From NCBI GenBank assembly GCA_045546735.1, contig JAZQDJ010000149.1, positions 1-23,815 on the forward strand: 23,815 nt of DNA, read 5' to 3'. Source of the stretch: SVFI01 sp045546735. GTDB lineage: Bacteria; Bacillota; Clostridia; Lachnospirales; Lachnospiraceae. The notes beneath the pieces were generated by a model. It saw only the letters and a program-made list of their open reading frames with translations. It searched no databases and was not told the DNA's origin. The translations under genes were made by a program, and so were the position numbers. Below, one piece after another: positions 1 through 7,263 of the stretch. Every line of letters begins with the position of its first letter. Positions within the stretch are counted from its first letter, which is position 1.

Positions 1-14
1 CTTCATTTCCCGTC

Positions 15-293
15 TTACTTCGTGTTGCTTGTCTTGGAGCCGGAGTGGCCCTTGAACAATCTTGTAGGTGCGAATTCGCCGAGCTTATGTCCAACCATAT
101 CTTCGGTAATGTATACCGGGATGTGCTTTCTGCCGTCGTGAACTGCAATGGTGTGACCTACAAATTCCGGGAATATTGTGGAGGCCCTTGACCATGTCTT
201 TACAACTTTCTTATCATTGGCTTCGTTCATCGCAGCAATTCTTGCGAAAAGCTTTTCTTCGACGAACGGTCCCTTTTTCAAGCTTCTGCTCAT
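15..293 (-). CDS. rpsS: 30S ribosomal protein S19
   Basis: Small-subunit protein of the 30S head, where it works with S13 near the A site and contacts 16S rRNA. The 92-residue product has the normal length. It opens with MSRSLKKGPFV, a hallmark of bacterial S19, and carries the conserved central stretch around FVGHTIAVHDGRKHIPVYI and the end GEFAPTRLFKGHSG. The start is fixed by an AAGGAGGT ribosome binding site a few bases upstream. It follows rplB by 17 bases in the S10 operon; rplV should come next, outside the window. Nothing unusual seen. Confidence 0.98.
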   Translation of the reverse strand: MSRSLKKGPFVEEKLFARIAAMNEANDKKVVKTWSRASTIFPEFVGHTIAVHDGRKHIPVYITEDMVGHKLGEFAPTRLFKGHSGSKTSNTK

Positions 294-310
294 TTATCGG
301 TACCTCCTTC

Positions 311-1147
311 TTATTTGCCGTTTCTGTGCTTCAGAATGAATTTTTCGGTTCTTGCCTTCTTGTTACGTGTCTTATAACCCAGAGCAGGCTTGCCCCAAGG
401 TGTAACAGGGGAGGGATGACCGATAGGTGAACGGCCTTCACCACCACCGTGAGGGTGGTCTACAGGGTTCATTACGGAACCGCGTACCGTAGGACGGATA
501 CCCATGTGGCGTTTACGTCCTGCTTTACCGATCTTAACGAGGCTGTGATCTCCGTTACCTACAACTCCGATAGTTGCACGGCAAACGATTGGAACCATTC
601 TCATTTCGCCTGAAGGTAAACGAAGTGTTGCATACTTACCTTCTTTTGCCATGAGCTGAGCACTGTTTCCTGCACTACGAACCATCTGTCCGCCTTTTCC
701 AGGATAAAGCTCAATATTGTGAACCTGTGTACCAACCGGAATGTTTTCCAATGGTAAGCAGTTTCCTACTCTTACTTCAGCTTCTGCACCGCTCATTACT
801 GTCATTCCGTCTGTTAATCCTTCCGGAGCGAGGATGTAAGCTTTTTCTCCATCCTTATAGCAGATAAGAGCAATGTTTGCTGTTCTGTTCGGATCGTACT
901 CGATACCGATTACTGTTGCCGGAATACCGTCTTTAGAATTTCTTCTGAAGTCGATGATTCTGTATTTCTTCTTTGCACCGCCTCCGCGATGTCTTACTGT
1001 GATTTTACCCTGATTGTTACGACCGGAGTTCTTCGGTAATGCTACGCAAAGAGATTTTTCCGGTGTAGATTTTGTAATTTCAGAGAAATCAGATCCAGTC
1101 ATATTTCTTCTGGAAGGTGTATATGGGTTATATGTTTTAATTCCCAT
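311..1147 (-). CDS. rplB: 50S ribosomal protein L2
   Basis: Primary 23S rRNA-binding protein needed for subunit association and the peptidyl-transferase region. The frame stays open to 1183, but the true start is the ATG at 1147, giving MGIKTYNPYTPSRR, the family N terminus. An AAAGGAG site lies about 8 bases before this ATG. The product is 278 residues, as expected. The RNA-binding and peptidyl-transferase motif VDHPHGGGEGRSPIG is intact near the C terminus, followed by TPWGKPALGYKTR. It sits between rplW and rpsS in standard S10-operon order. Confidence 0.98.
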   Translation of the reverse strand: MGIKTYNPYTPSRRNMTGSDFSEITKSTPEKSLCVALPKNSGRNNQGKITVRHRGGGAKKKYRIIDFRRNSKDGIPATVIGIEYDPNRTANIALICYKDGEKAYILAPEGLTDGMTVMSGAEAEVRVGNCLPLENIPVGTQVHNIELYPGKGGQMVRSAGNSAQLMAKEGKYATLRLPSGEMRMVPIVCRATIGVVGNGDHSLVKIGKAGRKRHMGIRPTVRGSVMNPVDHPHGGGEGRSPIGHPSPVTPWGKPALGYKTRNKKARTEKFILKHRNGK

Positions 1148-1208
1148 GGTTGTTTCTCCTTTCGAATCTCGATTTGTTATCACGCTTTACTGCGTTTAAA
1201 ATTGCATC

Positions 1209-1508
1209 TTACAGACCTGCGAAGATCTCGATATCTTTGCTCTCTGCTGTAAGCTGTACGATAGCTTTTTTCGTTTTTGCAGTCTTACCAACTACTAAGC
1301 CACGTCTTTTCTTTTTGCCGTCGCAGTTCATTGTGTTAACCTTCTCAACTTTTACGCCATCAAACATTTTTTCAACAGCTTCTTTGATCTGTGATTTATT
1401 TGCTTCCGGATGAACTAAGAAAGTATATTTCTTTTCGCTCATCACTTCCATACTCTTTTCCGTAATAACCGGTTTAAGAATTACATCATAATACATTAAT
1501 GCTGCCAT
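1209..1508 (-). CDS. rplW: 50S ribosomal protein L23
   Basis: Large-subunit protein at the polypeptide exit tunnel and docking site for trigger factor and SRP. The 99-residue product has the family core ILKPVITEKS near the N terminus, then FLVHPEANKSQIKEAVEKMF and VNTMNCDGKKKR. The start at 1508 is chosen because a GAGGAGGT site precedes it by 7 bases and because its ATG overlaps the TAA stop of rplD by one base (TAATG), a classic translational-coupling arrangement. An alternative internal ATG at 1496 has no comparable binding site. Confidence 0.97.
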   Translation of the reverse strand: MAALMYYDVILKPVITEKSMEVMSEKKYTFLVHPEANKSQIKEAVEKMFDGVKVEKVNTMNCDGKKKRRGLVVGKTAKTKKAIVQLTAESKDIEIFAGL

Positions 1509-2128
1509 TATGCGTACACCTCCTCAATCTTTGCTGCGGAGTCTTTTGTAAGAACTACAGTTCCTGCCTTCATAATGTCATATACATTAATCTGGTTTGT
1601 TAAAGTAGTGTTTACGGTAGCCATGTTTCTTGCAGAAAGAACTACGTTTGCGTCGTTCTCAGCAAGGATTACAAGACCTTTTTCTACTTTAAGGTTATCC
1701 ATAACCTGTTTGAAGTTCTTAGTTTTGATCTCGTCAAATTTTAACTCGTCTACAACGATTAATTTGCTATCCTGTAATTTGCTTGTTAAAGCTGATTTAA
1801 GTGCTAACTGTTTTTCTTTCTTATTTAATTTGAAAGAATAATCTCTCGGTGTCGGAGCAAATACAACTCCGCCTCCTGTCCACTGTGGAGATCTTGTAGA
1901 ACCCTGTCTTGCATGACCTGTTCCTTTCTGTCTCCAAGGTTTTCTTCCGCCACCTGATACTTCAGAACGTGTTTTTGCTTTCTGTGTACCCTGACGGTTA
2001 TTTGCAAGCTGCTGTTTTACTGCAAGATGAACTAAATGCTCGTTAACTTCAACGCCAAATACTGCATCGCTTAAGTCCATTGTGCCAACTTCTTTGCCTT
2101 CCATATTATAAACAGATACGTTTGCCAT
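1508..2128 (-). CDS. rplD: 50S ribosomal protein L4
   Basis: 23S rRNA-binding protein whose extended loop lines the exit tunnel. In several bacteria L4 also represses its own S10 operon by acting on the leader RNA. The product is 206 residues, the usual length. The tunnel loop is recognisable as SEVSGGGRKPWRQKGTGHAR followed by GSTRSPQWTGGGVVFAP around residues 55-95. The start at 2128 has an AAGGAGGA site upstream. It follows rplC by 25 bases and overlaps rplW by one base. Whether this L4 regulates its operon cannot be read from the protein, but the long leader before rpsJ fits the idea. Confidence 0.98.
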   Translation of the reverse strand: MANVSVYNMEGKEVGTMDLSDAVFGVEVNEHLVHLAVKQQLANNRQGTQKAKTRSEVSGGGRKPWRQKGTGHARQGSTRSPQWTGGGVVFAPTPRDYSFKLNKKEKQLALKSALTSKLQDSKLIVVDELKFDEIKTKNFKQVMDNLKVEKGLVILAENDANVVLSARNMATVNTTLTNQINVYDIMKAGTVVLTKDSAAKIEEVYA

Positions 2129-2153
2129 CTGAATGGTCCTCCTTTCATCCTAA

Positions 2154-2837
2154 TTAAGCGTGTGCTCTAGTTGTTTCTTTGATTGTTACTAAAGCTTTTT
2201 TAGGTCCCGGTACTGAGCCTTTCACTAAGAGTAAATTCTTCTCAGCATCTACTTTAACTACTTCGAGGTTCTGTACTGTAACTTTTACGCTACCCATGTG
2301 ACCCGGCATTCCTTTTCCTTTGAATACTCTTGAAGGAGAAGAACATGCTCCGTTTGAACCCTGATGACGATGGAACTTAGAACCGTGAGCCATAGGTCCT
2401 CTGTGCTGACCGTGTCTCTTGATCGCACCCTGGAATCCTTTACCTTTTGAAATAGCTGTTGCATCTACCTTGTCGCCTTCTGCGAAGATATCTGCTTTGA
2501 TTTCCTGTGCAAGAGCGTACTCATCAGCGTTCTCAAATTTGAACTCTCTGACATATCTCTTTGAAGAAACACCTGCTTTTTCAAAGTGGCCTTTTTCAGC
2601 CTTTGTTACACCATGTCTGTTGTAAACTTCTTTCTTTCCTGCTTTGTCTTTGTTGACAATTTTGTCTTTCTTGTCTACAAAGCCGACCTGAACTGCGCTG
2701 TAACCGTCATTTTCTACTGTTTTAATCTGAGTTACTACACAAGGTCCTGCCTGAAGTACGGTTACAGGAATTAAAGAACCGTCTTCGTTGAAGATTTGAG
2801 TCATTCCGACTTTTGTTGCTAAAATAGCTTTCTTCAT
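2154..2837 (-). CDS. rplC: 50S ribosomal protein L3
   Basis: Early 23S rRNA-binding assembly protein whose loop reaches the peptidyl-transferase centre. The protein begins MKKAILATKVGMTQIF, the family signature start, and carries the central loop KGKGFQGAIKRHGQHRGPM then HGSKFHRHQGS and SSPSRVFKGKGMPGHMG. At 227 residues it is slightly longer than the common 205-215, mainly through a short C-terminal tail ending TTRAHA. An AAGGAGGTAAC binding site precedes the ATG. The gap back to rpsJ is unusually long for this operon (148 bases) and has its own small hairpin. Confidence 0.98.
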   Translation of the reverse strand: MKKAILATKVGMTQIFNEDGSLIPVTVLQAGPCVVTQIKTVENDGYSAVQVGFVDKKDKIVNKDKAGKKEVYNRHGVTKAEKGHFEKAGVSSKRYVREFKFENADEYALAQEIKADIFAEGDKVDATAISKGKGFQGAIKRHGQHRGPMAHGSKFHRHQGSNGACSSPSRVFKGKGMPGHMGSVKVTVQNLEVVKVDAEKNLLLVKGSVPGPKKALVTIKETTRAHA

Positions 2838-2985
2838 TTTGTTACCTCCTTGTTTCTACAGCGGAACGAGTCATAAGCTTTCGCCTCGTCGTTCATTCTA
2901 GATCCGGGTAATCGGTAAATATAAGTGGAACATTCTGTGTTGCTTCTATATAAACCTTTGTTAAGGATCTAATCTGTGTTACTAA

Positions 2986-3306
2986 TTAGTTGTTTTTCAT
3001 CTTGATTCCGATGTAAACACCTGCAGGCATTTCAATTCTCTGCAGTGCATCAACAGTTTTCTGTGTCGGCGCAATTACATCGATCAGTCTTTTGTGAGTT
3101 CTCTGTTCGAACTGTTCACGGGAATCTTTGTATTTGTGAACCGCTCTAAGAATAGTAACAACTTCCTTTTTCGTAGGAAGAGGTACCGGTCCGCTTACCT
3201 GAGATCCGTTCTTTTTCACTGTTTCGATGATTTTTTTTGCCGATGCATCTACTAACTGATGATCGTAGGCTTTCAATGTGATTCTCATCACCTGCTGATT
3301 TGCCAT
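2986..3306 (-). CDS. rpsJ: 30S ribosomal protein S10
   Basis: First gene of the S10 operon. S10 sits in the 30S head and, with NusB, also forms part of transcription antitermination complexes. The 106-residue product is full length and has the conserved stretches MRITLKAYDHQLVD, GPVPLPTK and REQFEQRTHKRLIDV. A GGAGGGA binding site lies about 8 bases upstream of the ATG. It is preceded by a leader of roughly 225 nt and a good sigma-A promoter, and followed by an unusual 148-base gap before rplC. Confidence 0.98.
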   Translation of the reverse strand: MANQQVMRITLKAYDHQLVDASAKKIIETVKKNGSQVSGPVPLPTKKEVVTILRAVHKYKDSREQFEQRTHKRLIDVIAPTQKTVDALQRIEMPAGVYIGIKMKNN

Positions 3307-3531
3307 AAAAAAAGTCCCTCCTTTTCGTACTTTTGTTTCTTAGTACGACAAGTAGTGACTGTACACTCTCCCGTGTGTGTCCTAGACTTTCACACGTCGT
3401 TTCTGCTTCTTTAGCAGACTGTTTACTTGGTACAGTGACTTGTCGTCAGTTTCCTAACTTGACATTCGCTCCACGGAAAACCTGCAATTTCTTGCAGCAA
3501 CCTCACGCTTCATAGCTATCATGCCACAGCA
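3307..3531 (-). ncRNA. Structured leader of the S10 operon mRNA
   Basis: Untranslated RNA between the promoter at 3538-3566 and rpsJ. Several stems are visible. A long closing stem pairs 3347-3364 with 3430-3444 with a 3-base bulge. Inside it are stems 3372-3377/3391-3396 (CGTGTG with CACACG) and 3402-3407/3413-3418 (TCTGCT with AGCAGA). Outside are 3482-3487/3492-3497 (CTGCAA with TTGCAG) and 3326-3330/3343-3347 next to the ribosome binding site. S10 operon leaders bound by L4 are known in other bacteria. That this one is an L4 target is inference; only the folding potential is seen. The exact transcript start is estimated from the promoter. Confidence 0.6.
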
Positions 3532-3537
3532 AAAATT

Positions 3538-3566
3538 AGTATAACTTAGTCAAAACGGGATTGCAA
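3538..3566 (-). promoter_or_regulatory. Sigma-A promoter of the S10 operon
   Basis: On the minus strand a -35 box TTGCAA (3561-3566) is separated by exactly 17 bases from a -10 box TATACT (3538-3543). This predicts a transcript start near 3531. It is the best-matching promoter between the upstream EamA gene and rpsJ, so the ribosomal operon probably has its own start rather than depending on read-through from the putP operon. Confidence 0.7.
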
Positions 3567-3626
3567 GCACTTTTTTTCACTTTTTTGACTAAATACAAAA
3601 AAACTTTGTATTTTTTTAAGTACAAT

Positions 3627-4505
3627 TTACTTTTTCGGCTTTATATTCACTAAAACAGCCGATCCAAGCACTAAAATCACTCCTGCAAGTGTCATTCCGG
3701 ACAGTTTCTCTTTATATAGGAAGAAACCAATCAGCGTCGCCACTACCGGCTCAACCGATGCAAGTATAGATGCCTTTCCCGCTTCCATATAAGTAAGTCC
3801 CAGCGTATAAACCAAATATGCAAGCACCGTTGTTAAAAGAACCATTCCGAGCCCAAGCGCCGCGCACTCCCACTCCGGTTTCAGACATCCTGCCAGATGC
3901 CCTACGTCTATAAGCGGCAAAAAACCAAAACACGCAAACAAAAATGTATAAAACGAGATTGTCAGGCTCTCATATCCTTTTTGGATGGCATATCTTCCGA
4001 AAATACTGTAAAGCGCATAACCAAATCCTGCCCCTAATCCGAGAAGTATTCCCTGCAATGACAGTGTAAGCTTCTGTGCCAATACACCTGTTACCAAAAC
4101 ACATCCTGCAAATGCCATAATAAGAGCGATTGCTTTATTCATATGAAATCTTTCTTTAAATAGAAAGATACTCATTACCGTCACAAAGACCGGCGCCGTA
4201 TACAAAAGTACGGCCGCCACAGAAAGGGACGTAAGCTGTATCGTTGTAAAATAGCAAAAATTAAAAAATACAATACTGACAATTCCGGTTCCAACAAAAC
4301 ACCACAGGTCTTTTATGCGTACGCGGAGCAGCTTCTTATTATATAGGAAGATTCCCATCCCCAAAAAGAGCAGCGCTCCGAAAACTCGAAGCGCTCCAAT
4401 TTCTAAAGATGTAAATCCATAGGAACTAAGTCCCCTGACAAAGATTCCCATACTGCCCCACAGACAACCGGCTAATATTACAAATAGCGGTGCTGCTTTT
4501 TTCAT
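3627..4505 (-). CDS. EamA/DMT-family transporter (drug/metabolite exporter)
   Basis: Integral membrane protein of the drug/metabolite transporter superfamily; substrate unknown. The 292 residues match the usual ten-helix, two-EamA-repeat layout. The first repeat starts at the N terminus (ILAGCLWGSMGIFVRGLSSY) and ends near residue 145. The second starts near residue 150 (LGLGAGFGYALYSIFGRYA) and ends before the basic tail NIKPKK. The repeat-end motif appears twice, as APVFVTVMSIFLFKERF and EPVVATLIGFFLYKEKL. The start at 4505 has an AAAGGATG site that overlaps the stop codon of putP, so the two genes are probably cotranscribed and coupled. Family assignment is firm; export of a specific compound cannot be claimed. 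Confidence 0.9.
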   Translation of the reverse strand: MKKAAPLFVILAGCLWGSMGIFVRGLSSYGFTSLEIGALRVFGALLFLGMGIFLYNKKLLRVRIKDLWCFVGTGIVSIVFFNFCYFTTIQLTSLSVAAVLLYTAPVFVTVMSIFLFKERFHMNKAIALIMAFAGCVLVTGVLAQKLTLSLQGILLGLGAGFGYALYSIFGRYAIQKGYESLTISFYTFLFACFGFLPLIDVGHLAGCLKPEWECAALGLGMVLLTTVLAYLVYTLGLTYMEAGKASILASVEPVVATLIGFFLYKEKLSGMTLAGVILVLGSAVLVNIKPKK

Positions 4506-4516
4506 CTTTTCATCCT

Positions 4517-6049
4517 TTATTTACATTCTGCTTTTACAGCCTCAAATTCATCGACCATATCCTGCGTCGGTGCTTTTGTCACAAGGCTGACTACTACATT
4601 GACTGCAAGTGCTACAAGGAACGCCGGAAGAAGTTCGTAAATCCCCCAAACTCCGCCGATTGGTTTAATCATAAACTTCCAAACAAATACCATTGCTCCG
4701 CCGGCAAACATTCCTGCAAGTGCCCCCCACTTGTTAGAACGTTTCCAGAATAATGCCAAAAGCATAACCGGTCCGAAGGCTGCACCGAAACCTGCCCATG
4801 CGAAAGACACAATATCAAATACGGAACTGTTCGGATCTTTTGCAATAAATACCGCGATTACGGAAATGATAACTACGGAAACTCTGGCAATAATCATGCT
4901 TGCTTTATCTGATAAATTCTTAAAGCACACTTCTTTGATAATATTTTCAGATACACTCGAAGATGCTGCAAGGAGCTGCGAATCTGCAGTTGACATTGTC
5001 GCTGCCAAAATACCGGAAAGAATGAGACCCGCAACAACCGCTGCCAAAATACCATGCTTACTGATAACATCGGAAATCACAACAATAATTGTCTCTGCGT
5101 CGTCAAGTACCGGAATAACGCCTGCTTTTGTCATCGCACTTCCTACAATACCGATCATAATTGCTACTCCAAGAGAAATCACAACCCAAATACTTGCGAT
5201 TCTTCTGGATAATTTTAATTTATTCGGATCTTCAATCGCCATAAAGCGGAGAAGAACATGTGGCATACCAAAATATCCGAGTCCCCATGCAAGCATAGAG
5301 AAAATACTCATGATACCGTACTCACCGGCTGTTTTTGTCGCCGGGTCATGAATCGCTGTCAGACTAAAGTATCCTGCAAGACTGTTTGCATTATCCATAA
5401 CTTCACCCATACCGCCTGAAGTTACAACACCAAATCCCAAAACAACAAAGATTGCGATTGTCATAACAATACTCTGCATAAAGTCGGTAGTACTTGCCGC
5501 AAGGAAACCACCGAGCGCAGTATATCCTACAATAATAATCGCACTGATTACCATCGCCAAGAAATAGTCCATACCAAACAATGTAGAGAATAATTTGCCG
5601 CAAGCCGCGAAACCACTCGCTGTATATGGTACGAAGAAGATAATAATCACAAGTGCCGCAAGCACGGATAAAATCTTCTTATCATCTCTGTATCTGTTAG
5701 AAAAGAATACAGGAAGTGTCGTTGAATTGTTACATTTTACCGTATAAGTACGAAGTCTCTTTGCCACGACTAACCAGTTTACGTAGGTACCGATAGCAAG
5801 ACCTGCTGCCGTCCAGAACGCATCCGCTAAACCTGTCAGGTAAGCTACGCCCGGAAGACCCATCAAAAGCCAACTACTCATATCAGAAGCTTCTGCACTC
5901 ATCGCCGTTACAAAAGGTCCGAGTTTTCTTCCTCCCAAATAAAAGTCAGCTGTTGTCTCATTTTTCTTTGAACATACAAATCCGATTATGAGCATGCAGA
6001 ACAAATATACCATGATTGTAACCAGAATTACCATTGCTGCTGTTGTCAT
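4517..6049 (-). CDS. putP: Sodium/proline symporter (SSS family)
   Basis: Sodium-coupled solute importer of the inner membrane, closest in motif content to PutP. Near residues 35-60 it has the PutP-type segment DFYLGGRKLGPFVTAMSAEA followed by SDMSSWLLMGLPG, and later the symporter stretch ALGGFLAASTTDFMQS. About 13 hydrophobic helices cover the 510 residues, the normal PutP length. The frame is open to 6067 but the ATG at 6049 is preferred because AGAGGAG lies 8-9 bases before it. A promoter with a 17-base spacer lies at 6105-6133. It is followed after 11 bases by the EamA transporter. Proline is the likely substrate by family; related family members take up other solutes. Confidence 0.9.
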   Translation of the reverse strand: MTTAAMVILVTIMVYLFCMLIIGFVCSKKNETTADFYLGGRKLGPFVTAMSAEASDMSSWLLMGLPGVAYLTGLADAFWTAAGLAIGTYVNWLVVAKRLRTYTVKCNNSTTLPVFFSNRYRDDKKILSVLAALVIIIFFVPYTASGFAACGKLFSTLFGMDYFLAMVISAIIIVGYTALGGFLAASTTDFMQSIVMTIAIFVVLGFGVVTSGGMGEVMDNANSLAGYFSLTAIHDPATKTAGEYGIMSIFSMLAWGLGYFGMPHVLLRFMAIEDPNKLKLSRRIASIWVVISLGVAIMIGIVGSAMTKAGVIPVLDDAETIIVVISDVISKHGILAAVVAGLILSGILAATMSTADSQLLAASSSVSENIIKEVCFKNLSDKASMIIARVSVVIISVIAVFIAKDPNSSVFDIVSFAWAGFGAAFGPVMLLALFWKRSNKWGALAGMFAGGAMVFVWKFMIKPIGGVWGIYELLPAFLVALAVNVVVSLVTKAPTQDMVDEFEAVKAECK

Positions 6050-6104
6050 ATGTATTACTCCTCTCATTTAACGCTTTAATCCATAAAAGCAAACTACATT
6101 TCAA

Positions 6105-6133
6105 ATAATAACACACTTCGGTTTTCAGCACAA
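6105..6133 (-). promoter_or_regulatory. Putative promoter of the putP-EamA operon
   Basis: Minus-strand -35 box TTGTGC (6128-6133) and -10 box TATTAT (6105-6110) with a 17-base spacer, about 55 bases before the putP start. The -35 is a modest match and the -10 a good one. It faces away from the promoter for the methyltransferase gene, making this a divergent promoter region. Confidence 0.5.
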
Positions 6134-6138
6134 GTGTT

Positions 6139-6167
6139 TTGACTATTATGCGAAAATATTGTACATT
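6139..6167 (+). promoter_or_regulatory. Putative promoter of the methyltransferase-amylase operon
   Basis: Plus-strand TTGACT (6139-6144) and TACATT (6162-6167) with a 17-base spacer. The -10 box lies in the outermost arm of the 215-bp inverted repeat, so a transcript started here would carry nearly all of that palindrome as a 5' untranslated region of about 215 nt. Only sequence similarity supports it. Confidence 0.45.
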
Positions 6168-6376
6168 GTATATGTCGTGTTAAGGATATTTATATTTGGC
6201 CCGAACGAGAAAAGTTTTTCGCGAAGGCTGTATAAAAACGCCGGCTCACGGGTTTTCAAGCGGTGCGCAGAAAATCCTTAGTACCGCTGCGTTTTTATCC
6301 AAGCGAAAGCGTGCCTGAGAGAGAATTTTTCTTCGTCCGGGCATATGATAAATATCCTACACTACTATACAATGTA
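6162..6376. repeat. Long nested inverted repeat in the divergent intergenic region
   Basis: A 215-bp imperfect palindrome built from paired blocks in nested order. TACATTGTATA (6162-6172) pairs with 6366-6376, 11 of 11. AGGATATTTA (6183-6192) pairs with 6349-6358, 10 of 10. GCCCGAACGA (6199-6208) pairs with 6333-6342, 9 of 10. ATAAAAACGC (6232-6241) pairs with 6289-6298, 10 of 10. The apical stem AGCGGT (6259-6264) pairs with ACCGCT (6283-6288). No reading frame explains it. It ends exactly at the ribosome binding site of the methyltransferase gene. It could be a dispersed intergenic element (MITE-like or REP-like), a structured regulatory RNA, or both. Confidence 0.75.
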
Positions 6377-6389
6377 AGGAGTTTTTTCT

Positions 6390-7253
6390 ATGTGGATTGC
6401 AGACAATTGGAAAGATTATGAAGTAATAGATACCTCCGGCGGAGAAAAACTCGAACGCTGGGGCGATTATATTTTGGTGCGTCCGGACCCACAGGTCATT
6501 TGGAACACACCACACGATGCGGCGGAATGGAAACGCAAAAACGGTCACTACCACCGCAGCAATAAAGGCGGCGGAGAATGGGAATTTTTCAATCTTCCGA
6601 ATGAGTGGACGATTGGTTACCGCGACCTGACCTTTCACCTGAAACCATTCAGTTTCAAACATACAGGTCTTTTCCCCGAACAGGCTGTCAACTGGGATTG
6701 GTGTGCGGAGAAAATTAAAAATTCCGGCCGCGAACTTAAAGTATTAAATCTTTTTGCTTACACAGGAGGCGCTACGATTTCCGCAGCAAATGCCGGAGCA
6801 AAAGTTACACATGTGGACGCATCAAAAGGTATGGTAACCTGGGCAAAAGAAAATGCTGCCTCAAGCAATATCCCATCCGACCGTATCCGCTGGCTTGTCG
6901 ATGACTGTGTAAAATTTGTAGAACGTGAAATCCGCAGAGGCAACACGTACGACGGAATCATTATGGATCCGCCTTCTTACGGCCGCGGTCCGAAGGGTGA
7001 GATTTGGAAAATTGAGGAAAGCATTTATCCGTTCATTGAACTGACAGCCAAAGTACTCTCTAAAGATGCCGAGTTTTTCCTTATCAACTCATACACAACA
7101 GGACTTCAACCGGCAGTTTTATCTTATATGTTAAATACTGTACTCTGTCCGAAATTCGGCGGAATCGTTGAGGCACAGGAAATCGGTCTTCCGGTTCGCG
7201 AAAACGGTTTAGTACTTCCGTGCGGTGCAAGCGGTCGTTGGAGCCGAAAATAG
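6390..7253 (+). CDS. Class I SAM-dependent methyltransferase (RlmI/RlmK-like, probable RNA)
   Basis: Cytoplasmic methyltransferase with a Rossmann fold. In the 287 residues, motif I is VLNLFAYTGG (118-127), the SAM ribose-binding acidic strand is HVDAS (141-145), and the catalytic-type motif is DPPSYGRG (193-200). This set is typical of the COG1092 group, which includes 23S rRNA m5C and m2G enzymes, but the N-terminal PUA domain of RlmI is absent and the protein begins instead with a short beta-rich region. The start is set by TAAGGAG (6375-6381), 8 bases upstream. Its stop codon is followed almost at once by the ribosome binding site of the amylase gene, so the two are likely cotranscribed, though no functional link is obvious. 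The RNA target is inference. Confidence 0.85.
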   Translation: MWIADNWKDYEVIDTSGGEKLERWGDYILVRPDPQVIWNTPHDAAEWKRKNGHYHRSNKGGGEWEFFNLPNEWTIGYRDLTFHLKPFSFKHTGLFPEQAVNWDWCAEKIKNSGRELKVLNLFAYTGGATISAANAGAKVTHVDASKGMVTWAKENAASSNIPSDRIRWLVDDCVKFVEREIRRGNTYDGIIMDPPSYGRGPKGEIWKIEESIYPFIELTAKVLSKDAEFFLINSYTTGLQPAVLSYMLNTVLCPKFGGIVEAQEIGLPVRENGLVLPCGASGRWSRK

Positions 7254-7263
7254 AGGTGATTAT

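Noticed and set aside
3591..3613. Hairpin AAATACAAA/TTTGTATTT as terminator of the putP-EamA operon
   Set aside because: The T tract lies on the plus-strand side. On the minus strand, where the genes are read, no T run follows, and the stem is all A/T with one C/G pair.
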